Source: Muricea muricata (lineage: Eukaryota; Cnidaria; Anthozoa; Malacalcyonacea; Plexauridae). Taken from it: DNA of 64,000 nt. Below the pieces are notes generated by a model that saw nothing but the letters and a program-made list of their open reading frames with translations, did not search any database and was not told where the DNA came from. The position numbers were made by a program, and so were the translations under genes. Below are positions 21,567 to 32,796 of the stretch, in pieces (positions within the stretch are counted from its first letter, which is position 1; the number at the start of each line of letters is the position of its first letter). The stretch covers positions 37,659,624 through 37,723,623 of the forward strand of contig OY979716.1 of assembly GCA_963855995.1 (NCBI GenBank). Reading direction: 5' to 3'.

Positions 21567-24500
21567 TTAAATTTGGAACACATTCTTCAAATAGGCAGAT
21601 TGATCTGGAACCAAGCTTTCTTTCGTCATACTTTCAATTTGCAACATTGCCGACTGAAAATACGGATGTCGCATTCTGATGCAATCCGGTGAACAGTGAT
21701 AATAATGGTTCTGTTCCTTTGAAACTCTCGCTTGCCCATTTTTGTCTGTAAAGCTATCTCGTTCCATATGCTGAACAACTAAACCAAAAAACGGTGGACC
21801 AAACGGAGAACGAAATTCGTTACGACAACCTGTGCATTTCTTGACCCTATTAGACAAGGACAAAATTACAAAAGGATGGTTGTTATACCATGGCTGTCGC
21901 TGCTGAACTTGTTGAGTATTTGTACTCAGTGGTTGAAGGTCTTGTAGTGATTGCTGCGAGGAAGGAACTGATCCTTGCTGTTGGGAAGGGATTTGTTGCA
22001 GGGAAAGGATTTGGGGCTGGAGCGGCATTTGGTGTTGAAGAGAAACTTGCTGCTGGGCAGGGAGTGGTGTTTCCTGCTGGGAAGAAATGTTCTGTTGGAA
22101 AGCGAATTGTTGCTGGGAAAGCGCTGATTTCTGTTGATGGATTACACCTGACGTTTGTTGCTGGGAAAGAGCTGATCTTTGTTGATGAAATATACCTGAA
22201 GTTTGTTGACGGGAGGGATTTGCTGTTGTAGAGAGATTTGCGGCTGGTGAAGTATTTGCTGCAGATGCGTTTGGGATGGAGGCTGGCTATTTTCAATTCT
22301 TCTCACAGCAAGACTTTCACTCAGTGGAATCGTAGTAGTAACTGTGGGGGCGTGCCGTCTCTTTCGCCTTGGCTTGCCACCTTTTTGCCCAGCTGCTCTG
22401 GTGTTAAAGTTGACAGTCGATAATCTACGATGTAAACAAAGAAGTGTATTATGTTGAATACACGTATATTGGGCCGACTTTCTAAAGCGAGTCACACTCC
22501 TACTGAAGATTGCTTACGTGACTATAAAGGCATGAAGGCCCCCTTACACACAAGGCTTTTAAAGGCGTATTGACAGTTCGAAAGTTAAAATTTTTTGCTA
22601 CTTAATGGCAAATTCCGCGTGTTGGTATTATTTCTAGGTTAGTGCTCGTAAGGAACATTATTTAGGTTTTAGAACCAAATTATGAGCAATTACAATGTGT
22701 ACCTGAAAAGATTAACATCAGTGGATGTTTCAGCACATCGAAGAAACTGTGGAAGATTATTTTCCTTTTGGGCTACGGCAACAGAGTGGGCACAGATGTT
22801 GGGAGAAGAGGAAAACATAGCACAAGTACAATTGATTTTTCCATTTTCTTCAACTGTTACTGAGTTTGGATGATCTGGGTTTGAACGGCTGTAGACCGAG
22901 AACTTCTTTATACTATCAATGCTAGGAACTTGAACTATACTGTGATCAGCGCGCAGATACTCATTACCTGTATATTAAATGACAAATAAAATTCATGAGA
23001 GTACTAGATTTTCTTTAGGAACAGAACACTATCTCAATGCATACCGCTTACCTTTGTTCCAAATAGCTGACAAGACAGATTGAGAGATTGGCAAGTTTAC
23101 CGACGTGTACAGAACTGATAACTGCGAAGTGGTTAAATTACCATTTGCCGGGTCTACTACTGCGCGAGATCCCTTTGTTGATGTGCCTTTTGACATCTCA
23201 GAAGCCCTAACTTCCGTACTAAAGACATTACGGATGTGTCTTACTCGGTCTGACGGTGACATGTCATACATCCAGCTATCTTCATCAGTTTCAAGGAAGG
23301 AGTATTGGCTCTGAAATCAATACTGACCCTTTCGAATAACAGGTCGGATAACATCTTGGTGTTGACTATTTGTGATAGATTTTGCTAGTGCAATGAATTC
23401 TGGTAGCCACATCTGCTCGTACTCAGCGGCCTCTTTCAGGATATGATTTGCCGATTCAGCTGCATTGGTTGTCAATTTCTCGCCAGGTTGAAGACCAGCT
23501 TTGATGCGAGCTGCATCGGTCAGGGATTCTTTAAACATCGTAGACTTCTTTTTCATCCAAGAATAGAATTTAGCTTCGTCAGAGCTAGGATTTAACTCTA
23601 GCTCCTTTTTGTTCTATTCTTCTTCTAACAAAGCTAATGCTACATCAAAAAGGGCATCATCAGTCGAGTTGACCAGGCCTTCATGATAAACGTCGTCTTT
23701 GACATAGCCAAAAATTGCATTCAAAAAGGCTGTTTGATCTTTTTCAGTTATACCAAGGCATTTTAATTGATCCTTTACGTTATCAGCAAAATGTTTAGTG
23801 CAACGCAGCCCAACACTTTCTCGGAAGAACACCTGGTAAAGGAGAGCATTGAAGTTGACAGTATGCTTAAATATATCTATTATAAGAATCGGCACTACAA
23901 AAATTTCGGGACTATCACCATGGTTATTTTCTAACGCATTGCATGTATACAGACGATTTGTATATTTTGAAGCAGAAAAACAGAGCAAAAAATAAAATGC
24001 GTACTGTGCTACAAGATAATTTTTTTCTGTTTTTAATACTTATTGTTGTTCACCCCCATGCTATAACCGGTTTACCAATAGACCATTCCAGCTATCGACA
24101 AGGTTTTTATCCAGACACGAAGGGCCAAATCCATTACTACAGCTGAAAAGAGACTCTTAGAGTCTGTAAAACTGTAAAGTTTGGTTGGCAAATGTTTTAT
24201 AGTACGAAAAATATAGCCCTATTACGTCAGGGAAAAATATCCACTTTCGGTTTTCAGCTGTGGTGATGGACTTAGCCCTTCTTGGCTCGATAAAAATTTT
24301 GTCTATACCTGGAATTGTCTATTGTAACTTTAATTTCCTGATAACGAGGATACTATTGAGTAAAGTGCATGCTCAATAACTTGATGGTGCATGACAGCAA
24401 ACTGGTGCACAATACAGAAAAAGCCTGCAATTTTTAAAAACTACATAAAAAATAAAACCTTACGGCAGTAAAGGTCTGCGTTTTTATCATCACGTTTTAT

Positions 24501-25107
24501 ATTATGAATCAAATGGATAATGATTTTCCGTGCTCCATCGAATTATTAGGCACTTGTAAAAATGACTGAGGACTCAAAAGCTAGAGTCTTAAGCGCATGC
24601 CAAATCATAATCCATTTGGAAAATTGAATCTTCGCGCATTTTGAACGCACAATAGCATTATCACACACCGTTTAATACCATTAACACAGCAACAGCCTGT
24701 ATTGATTTATATCAAGCAGTTTTAAAGTTGGGTAGTACGAGCAAAAATACGTATGCTAAATATATACGAATAAATGGAAAACTGCTATGTACCTGTACAT
24801 GAGTGAAACATACCCTCCACGCTTTGATGAGCCCTGGCTCTCCGTCAGTAACACTGGCACGCAGATCACCTATTCCAGGGTCGACCTCTTTCAATTTAGA
24901 TGCCAGATGACAATAAGCGCTATAGCTTCGTGTCATGTGCACCAAGGTCGGGCCAATAAAAATCGGATGTTTGCCATCTCGAACATTTTGGAGAAGAAGA
25001 TTCTTGTATGTGGTTGGAGTGACGTAGAATTCACCCAAATTAAACATCGTGTCAATGGTCAAAGGATAAAATTCAGTTGAACAGCGGAACCTTGATATAT
25101 CTTTGAA
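21567..25107 (-). pseudogene. SWIM-finger MULE transposase gene with intact splice sites
   Basis: Minus-strand exons: 25107-24814 (LTIDTMFNLGEFYVTPTTY with a catalytic Asp, VTDGEPGLIKAW with the second), 23832-23052 (ESVGLRCTKHFADNV, FGYVKDDVYHEGLVNS, TTNAAESANHILKEAAEYEQ), 22967-22703 (INCTCAMFSSSPNICAHSVA, a SWIM zinc finger CxC...CxH) and 22424-21567 (AAGQKGGKPRRKR, a Gln-rich stretch with a repeated SALSQQQ, then CTGCRNEF and HYYHCSPDCIRMRHPYF, a C-terminal zinc domain). All three introns have GT-AG ends and rejoin in frame (for example AWR+VFFRES). Damage is limited to a TAG at about 23614, a TGA at about 23317 and one frameshift near 22230. The family resembles MULE-type proteins abundant in cnidarians. 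Exons before 25107 are not found. Confidence 0.8.
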
Positions 25108-25135
25108 CTGAAAAGTGTATCCAAGAAGACACATT

Positions 25136-25660
25136 AGTCCGGGAGGCAGAGGGAATTTTACTTACTTTCTCGAGGGACTAATTCTATTGTTGATAATATT
25201 GTAGTTTAGATGTCACTTAATATGAATTCGTATGTTGTTTCGGCAGATTTCTCTTGAGTAATGTGTTAAACATGGTTTTCTGCTTGACTTCAAAACATTC
25301 GAAAAGGCGCCATTTTGTTTCTAATTTTGGTGCGAGGGGCGAGCCCACGACATTTTCGATCAGCGGGCCACGAGGTAACTTCATGTATGCACATTAATAC
25401 GCAAAATATTCATGCTTTCGCATAGGTAGTCATAGCAGCTCAAAACATTTGATATAATTTATAGTTATTCTGATTCGTGAAATATATATAATTCATTTCT
25501 CTTTTTAAAAATTAAAAATTTTTTGAATGACTCAAACAACTGTGAGGCGCAAATATCCAAGCAAATGAATCATTGTTACACAGTCATGCCTATGCTAATA
25601 CGTGACCGATCTAAGGGTACCCAGCAGCTGCTGCAATTAAAATATGGTATGCTCAATGTA
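25136..25660. repeat. Left arm of ~520-bp inverted repeat
   Basis: Starts TAGTCCGGGAGGCAGAGGG and contains gcgccattttgtttctaatt and cattttcgatcagcgggcca. It is matched in reverse orientation by 29975-30508. The arm abuts the first visible exon of the MULE gene. Long arms of this kind fit Mutator-type terminal repeats. Confidence 0.85.
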
Positions 25661-25929
25661 TTATCATCACCTAAAATGATGTATTCTTTTTGATAACCCC
25701 CCCCCTGTTACAGATTTATTTTGGTTTTATTGGAAGCAAGATGTCAAGTAGGGGTGGAGGTCATCTGCTGTTTGTTTGGTTTTGGTGGACGTTCTTCAGT
25801 TTCTTTAAAGGTAGGTTACAGTCGCATCTGCGCATGCACCAGTTTTCCATTCTTTGTTTACTTCCGGCACCTACAAACAATAACATTCTCCCCAGTCTTC
25901 TAGTATTGCACCATAACTAATTATTATTC

Positions 25930-26213
25930 ATTGCGGAAATTTTATCTAAGAGGAGCGATAGCGAAGCTTCAAGCTCAAATCCTACGAGTTCTAGCGCAAA
26001 TCGTGCTTAAACTGCATGCAGAAAGGATTACTATGCCAAAAGAGGGTCGTCTAGAATCTTCTTATATGAATTGTTTCCTCGATGGCGGGAATTTAAAGAC
26101 AAGCACGCTCTGGAAACAGATGCGGATGTTGCGCAAATATTGTCAGATTCGTTCGACGCTACAGAAGCCCCAAAAGCGACAAAACAGGCTTTGTGGTAAG
26201 AACTTGATTAATT
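25930..26213 (+). pseudogene. Unrecognised exon in the TTAA element
   Basis: One frame reads EILSKRSDSEASSSNPTSSS, hits a stop, then YELFPRWREFKDKHALETDA and DVAQILSDSFDATEAPKATK, ending at a GTAAGA donor. The Ser-rich linker and acidic helix look like the start of a nuclear protein. Possible further exons are at about 27241-27318 (PLVYEEEETLTCSKGSDETK) and 27758-27920 (TSEEDSDSYVEGISAQLPNS). No domain is known to me. Confidence 0.35.
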
Positions 26214-28145
26214 AACAATACATGAAAGTTGCCAATTTCATATGGTAACGAACTATAACGTTTCCTGATATGTTTGCGTCTTTTCATTGAGCCACTTGCT
26301 CACCCAGACTAGTAATATTCATGAGAGGATGAGACAGTCGAGACATCAGTTGAGGCTACAATTTCATGGCTCGGAAGTGAAGCCACATATTAATACCATC
26401 ACCAAGTAAGTGAATATGTCTTCTATTTCTTTGTAGCAATGTTTTTGAGAAGTTCTATACTCTCAAGACGCGAATTTGCCGGTTGTATTTTTTATTTTTA
26501 TATCTGTCACCTATACAACAACTAAACGTCGATTGTCGCCCGAACGTTTACCCGAGGGTTTACGAACGTCTTCGCTCTCATGGTGTGTAAAATCAGTATA
26601 AAATAATCGAAACTTTTCATGTGACGTATTTATGACTTTGAAATATGAAACCGCACATGTTTGTCCGACATAAAACAGTTATAAATTTAAGGACAAATAA
26701 TATACGGACACAATTTTGGAATAGGAAATATATACGATCGCCCAAAGCTGCCAATGTGGCAACTTCTTTTGTATCCAATCAGAAACATCGAGAGTCAGAA
26801 GGCAAATTCAAATTCGACTATTATCTTCTCACAAATGAACTGTTTTTATCAATATATGTATCATACTATATAGGGATGTCTATATAATGTGATGATGTAT
26901 CACTTATCAAATATTCAAATACCTTTAACCTGTGGGTCATTGGCAATAAAACAAAGTTACATGTTAGGAGTAATAGGATAAATTAGTTATGTCTAGGATT
27001 CCCGGTTTAAGAGCCTGTCATATGCATGGTAAGGACAAAGCACTATCCAAAGCCTCATATGTCCCTGGACATACATGAACACCCAGCCATTTGACTTGAA
27101 AAAATCAGTTGACCAATTTCCTGCCCTTGTGTAAAACAAATTGGCTAGCTGTTTGGAAATTCCCCCCACATGCCTATCATACTCTACTACTTCAATTGCA
27201 AATGTTCAGTGTTACTGACATTTTTATATTTTTATTTCAGACCTTTAGTGTACGAAGAAGAGGAGACACTAACTTGTAGCAAGGGTAGTGATGAAACAAA
27301 GAAAGAGGACACTCCTTGAATGATTGAATATTTGTAGGAGGAATGGCGCTTTTCCATTCCTACTACATTGCTGTATTAATTGATGAATACCAGTATGTGA
27401 AAACTATGAATTAATTTGTTTGCAAAATAACCTTAGTGTATGTTCCCCGAAGAAAAAAATACTATTCTTGGTTAACTTGCTTTGTATGACACAGCTTACA
27501 GTCTCAGCAATATAAGTGTTCCAAAAATATCTGACCAATTCATTTGCTCAAATTTAGCAGTTCCTCTGATCAATTCCTCAATATTTTTAGAAAAGTTTAT
27601 TACAATGTTCAAAACTTTCTGTTTATTGACCAATCAGAATCCTCACAAATAAGATATAGCATTCTGATAGGTAATTTAACAGGAAGTTGTTGTGTCATGT
27701 TTCTATTTTGCTGTGACTGTAATGTGACACATGTATTAAATAAGATCTGTTCATTGTCCTGTTGGTGAAAAAACATTGACTGTAACCAGTGAAGAAGACA
27801 GTGACAGTTATGTTGAGGGAATATCAGCTCAGCTACCCAATTCACCACCTCCCATTGGTGATGGTCCACAGTCAGCAAATAGACAGCAGACCCCATGTCT
27901 TACGAAAAAATCTGAATCCTAGATTACACTTCTATAGATTACTAATAGACACTACAGACAACACTACTAATAAATACTAATAAATACTAATAATATCAAA
28001 TAAGTAATGGTGACTATAAGAGATTTAATTTATATTTTAGTGAGAGTTGTACCTCTTTCTCATATTTTACAATATACTAGAGCCTGACTACAAATTTGAT
28101 GTATTTAATTTGTTTGATCAGCTAGGACAGGAGCTTGAGAGTTTC

Positions 28146-28706
28146 TTAGTGATAAGGTATGCAATATGGTAAACTTGTCAACATGCAATTGTTAACACCT
28201 TTACATGCTTCCATAAAGTTCAAAAACATAGTAATGTATAGATCTATAAAACGATCCCAAAATGATCTTACTGTATGATCTGTATGATCTGTATCACTGT
28301 CTGTATCTTCATGCACTTTTCTGTTGTTCATGTATTGCCCGAAATCCCCTTCATGGCATGCGCTGAAACAAAAGTTGTTTCTCTCTCCCGAAGACAGTAG
28401 CCACGACAAAAGCACAATGCAATATTGTCCAAGTTTGAGACCGCAGCAGCATTCTCAATAGCGCTTGCCTCGAAATCGTCCAACGAACAACTTCTCTCGA
28501 AAGACTGCCATAACGTTCGACAACACCACAACTCTGTCTGCCTGGCAATGTGGATTGTCGAGGCTCCCGCAAGAAAAATCTTCATCATAAAGAACAAATA
28601 AACACGCACATTCGGTATTTCGGTTTGCCGAAATCGCCACTCTAGATTGCTTTAGATTAAAAAAATGGCTTGAGACAAAAACAGAAACGCTTCGCTGTTG
28701 CTGCAC
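28146..28706 (-). pseudogene. Cys-rich exon with DTDSDTD tail in the TTAA element
   Basis: Minus-strand frames joined by frameshifts give DFEASAIENAAAVSNLDNIA, CFCRGYCLRERE, SACHEGDFGQYMNNRKVHED and TDSDTDHTDHT. The CxCxGYC...CH spacing suggests a zinc-binding domain. It faces the plus-strand exons of the same element, so the element seems to have had two convergent genes. Function unknown. Confidence 0.4.
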
Positions 28707-29338
28707 TCCTTTGCTCCTTGTTGGTAAAATTATATTGCATTGTTATACCGACGAACTGAAATACTTCATTTTATACAATTAAAGCTGATGAAAACAAAAA
28801 ACGTAAACAAAGCTAGCACATGCGCAGATGCGACTGTAACCTATCTTTAAGTATTCTTGTTTTAACTTATTTCAGTACAAAGTATAAATGACTTTCCATT
28901 ACCACCTTTTTCCCTTTGCATGAAAATTAGTGAACCGTTTTTGAATCGGCCCTCCCCCTATAATTAAAGAAGATAATAACATGAAGAGTTCCTTCCTTGT
29001 CCGCCGTGGTCATATCCAAACAACATTATTCAATTAACATTACTTCCCTTATTTTCTTCGTGGTGCTGTCGAAAGAAAAATTACCAAACGAATGGTCTGG
29101 TGCGTAGCAACCAAACTGTAGGTAGTTATATTATGGGCTGTCCATTAAGGGAAATAACACCACCGTAAATCAAGCAGCATGTACATTTTACCAGCATTCA
29201 TTGCGGACATTGAGCAAAAACGACTGAAAAAATGCCTAGGAAAATATCCCAGGATATAAAACTTTAACAACACAGAGAAAATAACCTCCTCTCTTGTTCT
29301 TGTCCTGCAACAGACGTTCAATGTGCTTTGTGAAATGA

Positions 29339-29530
29339 CATAGGCGTACGGGATCTCTGTCAACTGCGGGGGGGGCTATCATTTCTTTCCCGAATTCCTC
29401 CATGGCCAGTGTCTAAGCGTCCAAATTCTCCGGAATTTAAAAATAAATTCCCCGAAAAACTGGCAGTTTCCAATTTTTTTTTTGGGGGGGGGCTGCAGCC
29501 CTCCCAGCCCCCCTGGCTGGTACGCCTATA
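29339..29530. mobile_element. 192-bp MITE with perfect 8-bp target duplication
   Basis: The ends ATAGGCGTAC and GTACGCCTAT are inverted repeats, directly flanked by TGAAATGA on both sides (29331-29338 and 29531-29538). The 8-bp duplication points to hAT. The interior has poly-G runs. Minus-strand frames here are not coding. Confidence 0.85.
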
Positions 29531-29668
29531 TGAAATGATTTCCGATGGCAATGCATTCTGAAAATGTACATCCGCCAACTTAATTGAAAAATACTCGGCT
29601 TCACCTCGTATTTCAACCTGTCTCGGAGGAAGTCCTTCTACTTGTGTTTGAACTATTACAAGTATTAA

Positions 29669-29930
29669 AGTTCTTTAAGCATCACCACGGCAGAAAAAAG
29701 GAAGAATAATCATCTTCAGACATCACCACAGATGAAAGGAAGACGCTGATATAATTTTCTTCTCTATACATCATCAGGCAGGAACTTGAAAGGTGAACTT
29801 TAGACTTCGCCACATTAGGAAATGTAAGGAACTTTTCATTTAGGTTACGGTAGCAGAAGGGAGGAACTGATCAGCATATAATTTTCTAGTTCATACATCA
29901 CCACGGCAGAAAGGGGGAGGGACTGTTCAT
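29669..29930. repeat. Degenerate ~60-bp repeats
   Basis: The phrase catcaccacggcagaaa and variants (catcaccacagatgaaa, catcatcaggcaggaac) recur four times at roughly 60-bp spacing. Strongly diverged. Confidence 0.45.
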
Positions 29931-29974
29931 AGACTTTCACAGTGGGTGAGAATAGAAAAATTGAGGATAAAAAA

Positions 29975-30508
29975 ATTGAGGATACCATATTTTAATTGCA
30001 CCAGGCAGGGCCCCCCACCTTGCCTTATGACCAGTCACATATGAGCATAGTGACAATGGTTCGTCTGGCTATTTGCGCTTCACAGTTGTTTGAGTCATTC
30101 AAAAAAATTTTTTAAAACAAAAAGATAAATGAATTATATGTATTTCATGAATCAGAATAACTATAAATTATATCAAATGTTTTGCTGTCATAATGCTATG
30201 ACTACCATGCAAAAGCATGAATATTTTGCGTATTAATGTGCATACACGAAGTTACCTCGTGGCCCGCTGATCGAAAATGTCATGGGCTCGTTTCTTGTAC
30301 TAAAATTAGAAACAAAATGGCGCCTTTTCGAATGTTTTGAAGTCAAGCAGAAAACCATGTTTAACACATTACTCAAGAAAAATCTGCCGAAACAACATTC
30401 TAATTCGTATTTAGAGACATCTGAACTACTATATTATCAATAATAGAATTAGTCCCTCGAGAAAGTAAGTGTGCATACATTTTTGACCCTCTGTCTCCCT
30501 GACTACAT
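29975..30508. repeat. Right arm of ~520-bp inverted repeat
   Basis: Reverse complement of 25136-25660 with roughly 85-90 percent identity by eye, ending CCCTCTGTCTCCCTGACTA. The pair encloses the TTAA element and the 192-bp MITE. Immediately outside this arm the HECT-like gene fragment begins. Confidence 0.85.
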
Positions 30509-30519
30509 AGCTTCGGGGC

Positions 30520-30886
30520 AAGCAGTTATGCCATGAATAAAATTCTCCTCGCCTTGAAAACGAAGACGAATTTAAAGATGTGCTGAAAATTTATGACTGT
30601 CGAGCAGGTGTTAAGGCAGAAAATATCGAAGTAGTTATCCAAGAAATAGCACACAAAGAAATTATCCAAAAACCACAGTATGTCACAGATTGCTAGAAAG
30701 ATGTTCTCCTTGCCCTTACAGATTATTTTCCCACTCCCGACTCTTTGGTAGATATGTATGAATGGATAAAGCCATCTGTTAGCAAAACCTCAAAGTGCAT
30801 TCAGTCTTTTCCACAGTCCGATGCAGAGAGAGAGTGTTCAGGGTTTCTCCAACGATATATCAGGAGTTTAGACACCAACAAAAAGC
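30520..30886 (+). pseudogene. HECT E3-like gene fragment, 5' of insertion
   Basis: The frame reads EDEFKDVLKIYDCRAGVKAE, EVVIQEIAHKEIIQKPQYVT, one stop, then KDVLLALTDYFPTPDSLVDM and later GFLQRYIRSLDTNKK. This resembles the C-terminal region of the multicopy G2E3-like HECT proteins of fish and invertebrates. The protein is cut after NKKLQ by the 3.9-kb cassette and seems to resume at 34771. The catalytic Cys of a HECT domain is not visible. Recognition is from motif memory only. Confidence 0.45.
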
Positions 30887-31152
30887 TACAATCCTGGCAA
30901 AAATCACGTGGACACTTAACTTTCTTAATAGCAATATTATCAGTGAGAAGAGTTTTTATGAAATTCTGCCCCCCAGGCCCCCCTATTCAATGTTGTTTTT
31001 CGTAATTAAATTCTAAAATCATGTTTTCGTGATTAACCAACATTGAATAGGGGGTAGGAGGGGGAGAATAGCTTATTTAGGATTATTTCCGTTAAAAAAC
31101 ATGTAGACTTATTTGACGCAGGCGCGGTGTCCACGATAATTTTTGCCAGGAT
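30887..31152. repeat. Direct terminal repeat copy 1 (~265-bp MITE-like unit)
   Basis: Begins ACAATCCTGGCAAAAATCAC and ends with the inverted complement ...ATTTTTGCCAGGATTGT, so the unit is itself a MITE with ~28-bp inverted ends. Inside, ATTCAATGTTG and CAACATTGAAT form a second pair. It is repeated in the same orientation at 34507-34770 with only a few differences. Confidence 0.9.
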
Positions 31153-31441
31153 TGTCTGAAATTATCATATATCTTAAAATGGCTGATTTCTTGCATCACA
31201 TGGCTCGTAGCGATGATAAAATAAGCTTGTTTGTTTAGTGAATGAGACAAGACAATTAGCTAATCAATGTATTATTAGGTTTTCATGATCCCGTCCTAAG
31301 TTAAGTGTCATCTATCATATGTCAAGTAGTGTTGTATAATGTTATTACTGTATGTCGGCATTCAGAGTGTAATTTTAACTTTAATCCGCAACTTGGCGAC
31401 TCTACGAAACGATATTTTGCTATTATAAATTATTGGGCATT
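31153..31441. other. No gene; left flank of the HUH gene
   Basis: AT-rich non-coding sequence between the first 265-bp repeat and the HUH gene. Confidence 0.4.
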
Positions 31442-32249
31442 ATGGAGAATGGCGATGCCTCAGTACTTAGGGAAACAGTGGTAAATGTTGAGCCAAAAAA
31501 TGCAAGGTTTGTGTACCTCATAACCTACAGCCAAGCGGATTTATCTTTAGTTTGAGCGTGAGTCATTTGCAATATTAGTTATACACGCATTTCAGTACGC
31601 GGATCCTTTGTTAGCCTGCAATATTTTGCAATGGGTTTGCAGCATGGAGCATCATAGTGACGGTGGAGCTCATTATCATATGGCCGTTAAACTGGAATCA
31701 CGAAGTCGTTGGTTGAAATTTAGAAATTTCCTTGATACTACCCATGGCATAAAAGTAAACTTCAGCGGCGCTCACATGAATTATTATTCTGCATCGCTTT
31801 ATGCTACGAAAGACGACAAGGAATATATACAGTCGTGGAATCATCCTGATCTGACGAATGGCGATTTTCCAGTCACAACAAATGCCAGTTTGCGTGTGCA
31901 AAGTAACACTGTAGATGGTGAACCCAGTCATGATTCTGAAGGTGCGAATGGTCAAAAGCGAAAACGTAAGAGGATGAGCATTTTTGATGTGTCGCAGCTT
32001 GCAGTTTCAAAAAAAATACGAACCCGGCTAGAACTTCTAGCGTTTGCAAATCAGCAGAAGAGAGAAGGAAAAAGTGATTTGGCCATGTTCATTGCTAATC
32101 GTGGATCAAAAGCAGTTGAGAAAGCTTTAAACGTTGGCTGGGAATTAGAAGTGGCGGAAAAAAGGCTGGAAAGGTCGAGGCTTACCCGAATTGAAGTTCT
32201 CGAGAAAAAGTTAGAAGAACAGTGTGTAGAAAGGTGCCTAGGAAAATAA
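31442..32249 (+). pseudogene. HUH endonuclease (Rep-like) gene
   Basis: A first piece from 31442 contains RFVYLITYSQADL, like motif I of rolling-circle Rep proteins. After a break near 31545-31595 (stop, or a very short intron with GTGAGT and TTTCAG) the main frame has HYHMAVKL, the His-hydrophobic-His metal-binding motif, and YYSASLYATKDDKEY, which supplies the Tyr/Lys nicking motif. A basic patch QKRKRKRM and a helical region with FANQQKREGKSDLAMF follow. HUH enzymes nick single-stranded DNA and stay attached through Tyr. The family resembles CRESS-DNA Rep proteins but is amplified in invertebrate genomes. The SF3 helicase ORF starts 6 bp after its stop. Confidence 0.75.
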
Positions 32250-32255
32250 TTAGTT

Positions 32256-32796
32256 ATGGCCACTGACATCCTTAACAGAAATGGCGTCGACGTTACGGTG
32301 CGCGTATTGCTGGAGAAAGGTCGTGGAAAATACCGCAACATTTATCTTAAGGGCCCAGCAAATTGCGGCAAGACATTTTTGCTAAACCCACTTAACCTAA
32401 TCTATCACACATTCAGCAATCCTGCTACCACCACTTTTGCCTGGGTAGGAGCCGAAGATGCAGACGTCATTTTCCTCAACGATTTCCGGTGGTCTAAGGA
32501 GATTATCCCATAACATGATCTTTTACTCATGTTGGAAGGTCAATTGGTTCATTTACCAGCGCCCAAAAGTCATTACAGCAAAGACGCGACTCTCTCCAGT
32601 GATGTGCCACTATTTTTGTACTGCGAAAGAAGAAATCAGTTTCGTAAAGGGAGGTGTGTTGGATGCCAGGGAAACTGAAATGATGAGAGTGAGGTGTAAC
32701 GTATTCGGGTTTCACCGAGAAATTCCCAAGGACGAGCAAGTCGAGACTCAGCCATGCCCAAGATGCTTGGCTGAACTAATTCTGCAGTCGCAGTAA
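32256..32796 (+). pseudogene. SF3-type helicase domain (Rep C-terminal part)
   Basis: NIYLKGPANCGKTFLL is a Walker A box, DVIFLNDFRW a Walker B box and VPLFLYC fits motif C/sensor of superfamily 3 helicases. An in-frame TAA at about 32511 follows RWSKEIIP, and a frameshift near 32630 moves the C-terminal part to another frame (DARETEMMRVRCNVFGFH, then CPRCLAELI with a Cys pair). Together with the HUH ORF it makes the two-domain layout of a rolling-circle initiator; the stop between the ORFs may be ancestral or decay. The copy is inactive as it stands. Confidence 0.75.

Larger units (their letters stand above)
25809..28846. mobile_element. 3.0-kb TTAA-flanked element (Kolobok-like)
   Basis: TTAA stands at 25805-25808 and 28847-28850. 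Just inside, AGGTAGGTTACAGTCGCATC (left) and the complement of the right end, AGATAGGTTACAGTCGCATC, form inverted repeats extending to CTGCGCATG. TTAA target duplications with AGG-type termini fit the Kolobok superfamily; piggyBac is less likely. Inside are exon-like pieces on both strands, but I see no transposase core, so it may be non-autonomous or too decayed. Confidence 0.75.

Noticed and set aside
21890-22231. Plus-strand 113-residue frame rich in Val, Ala and Gly
   Set aside because: It is the antisense of the Gln-rich repeat of the minus-strand MULE exon, whose splice sites and domains fix the coding strand.
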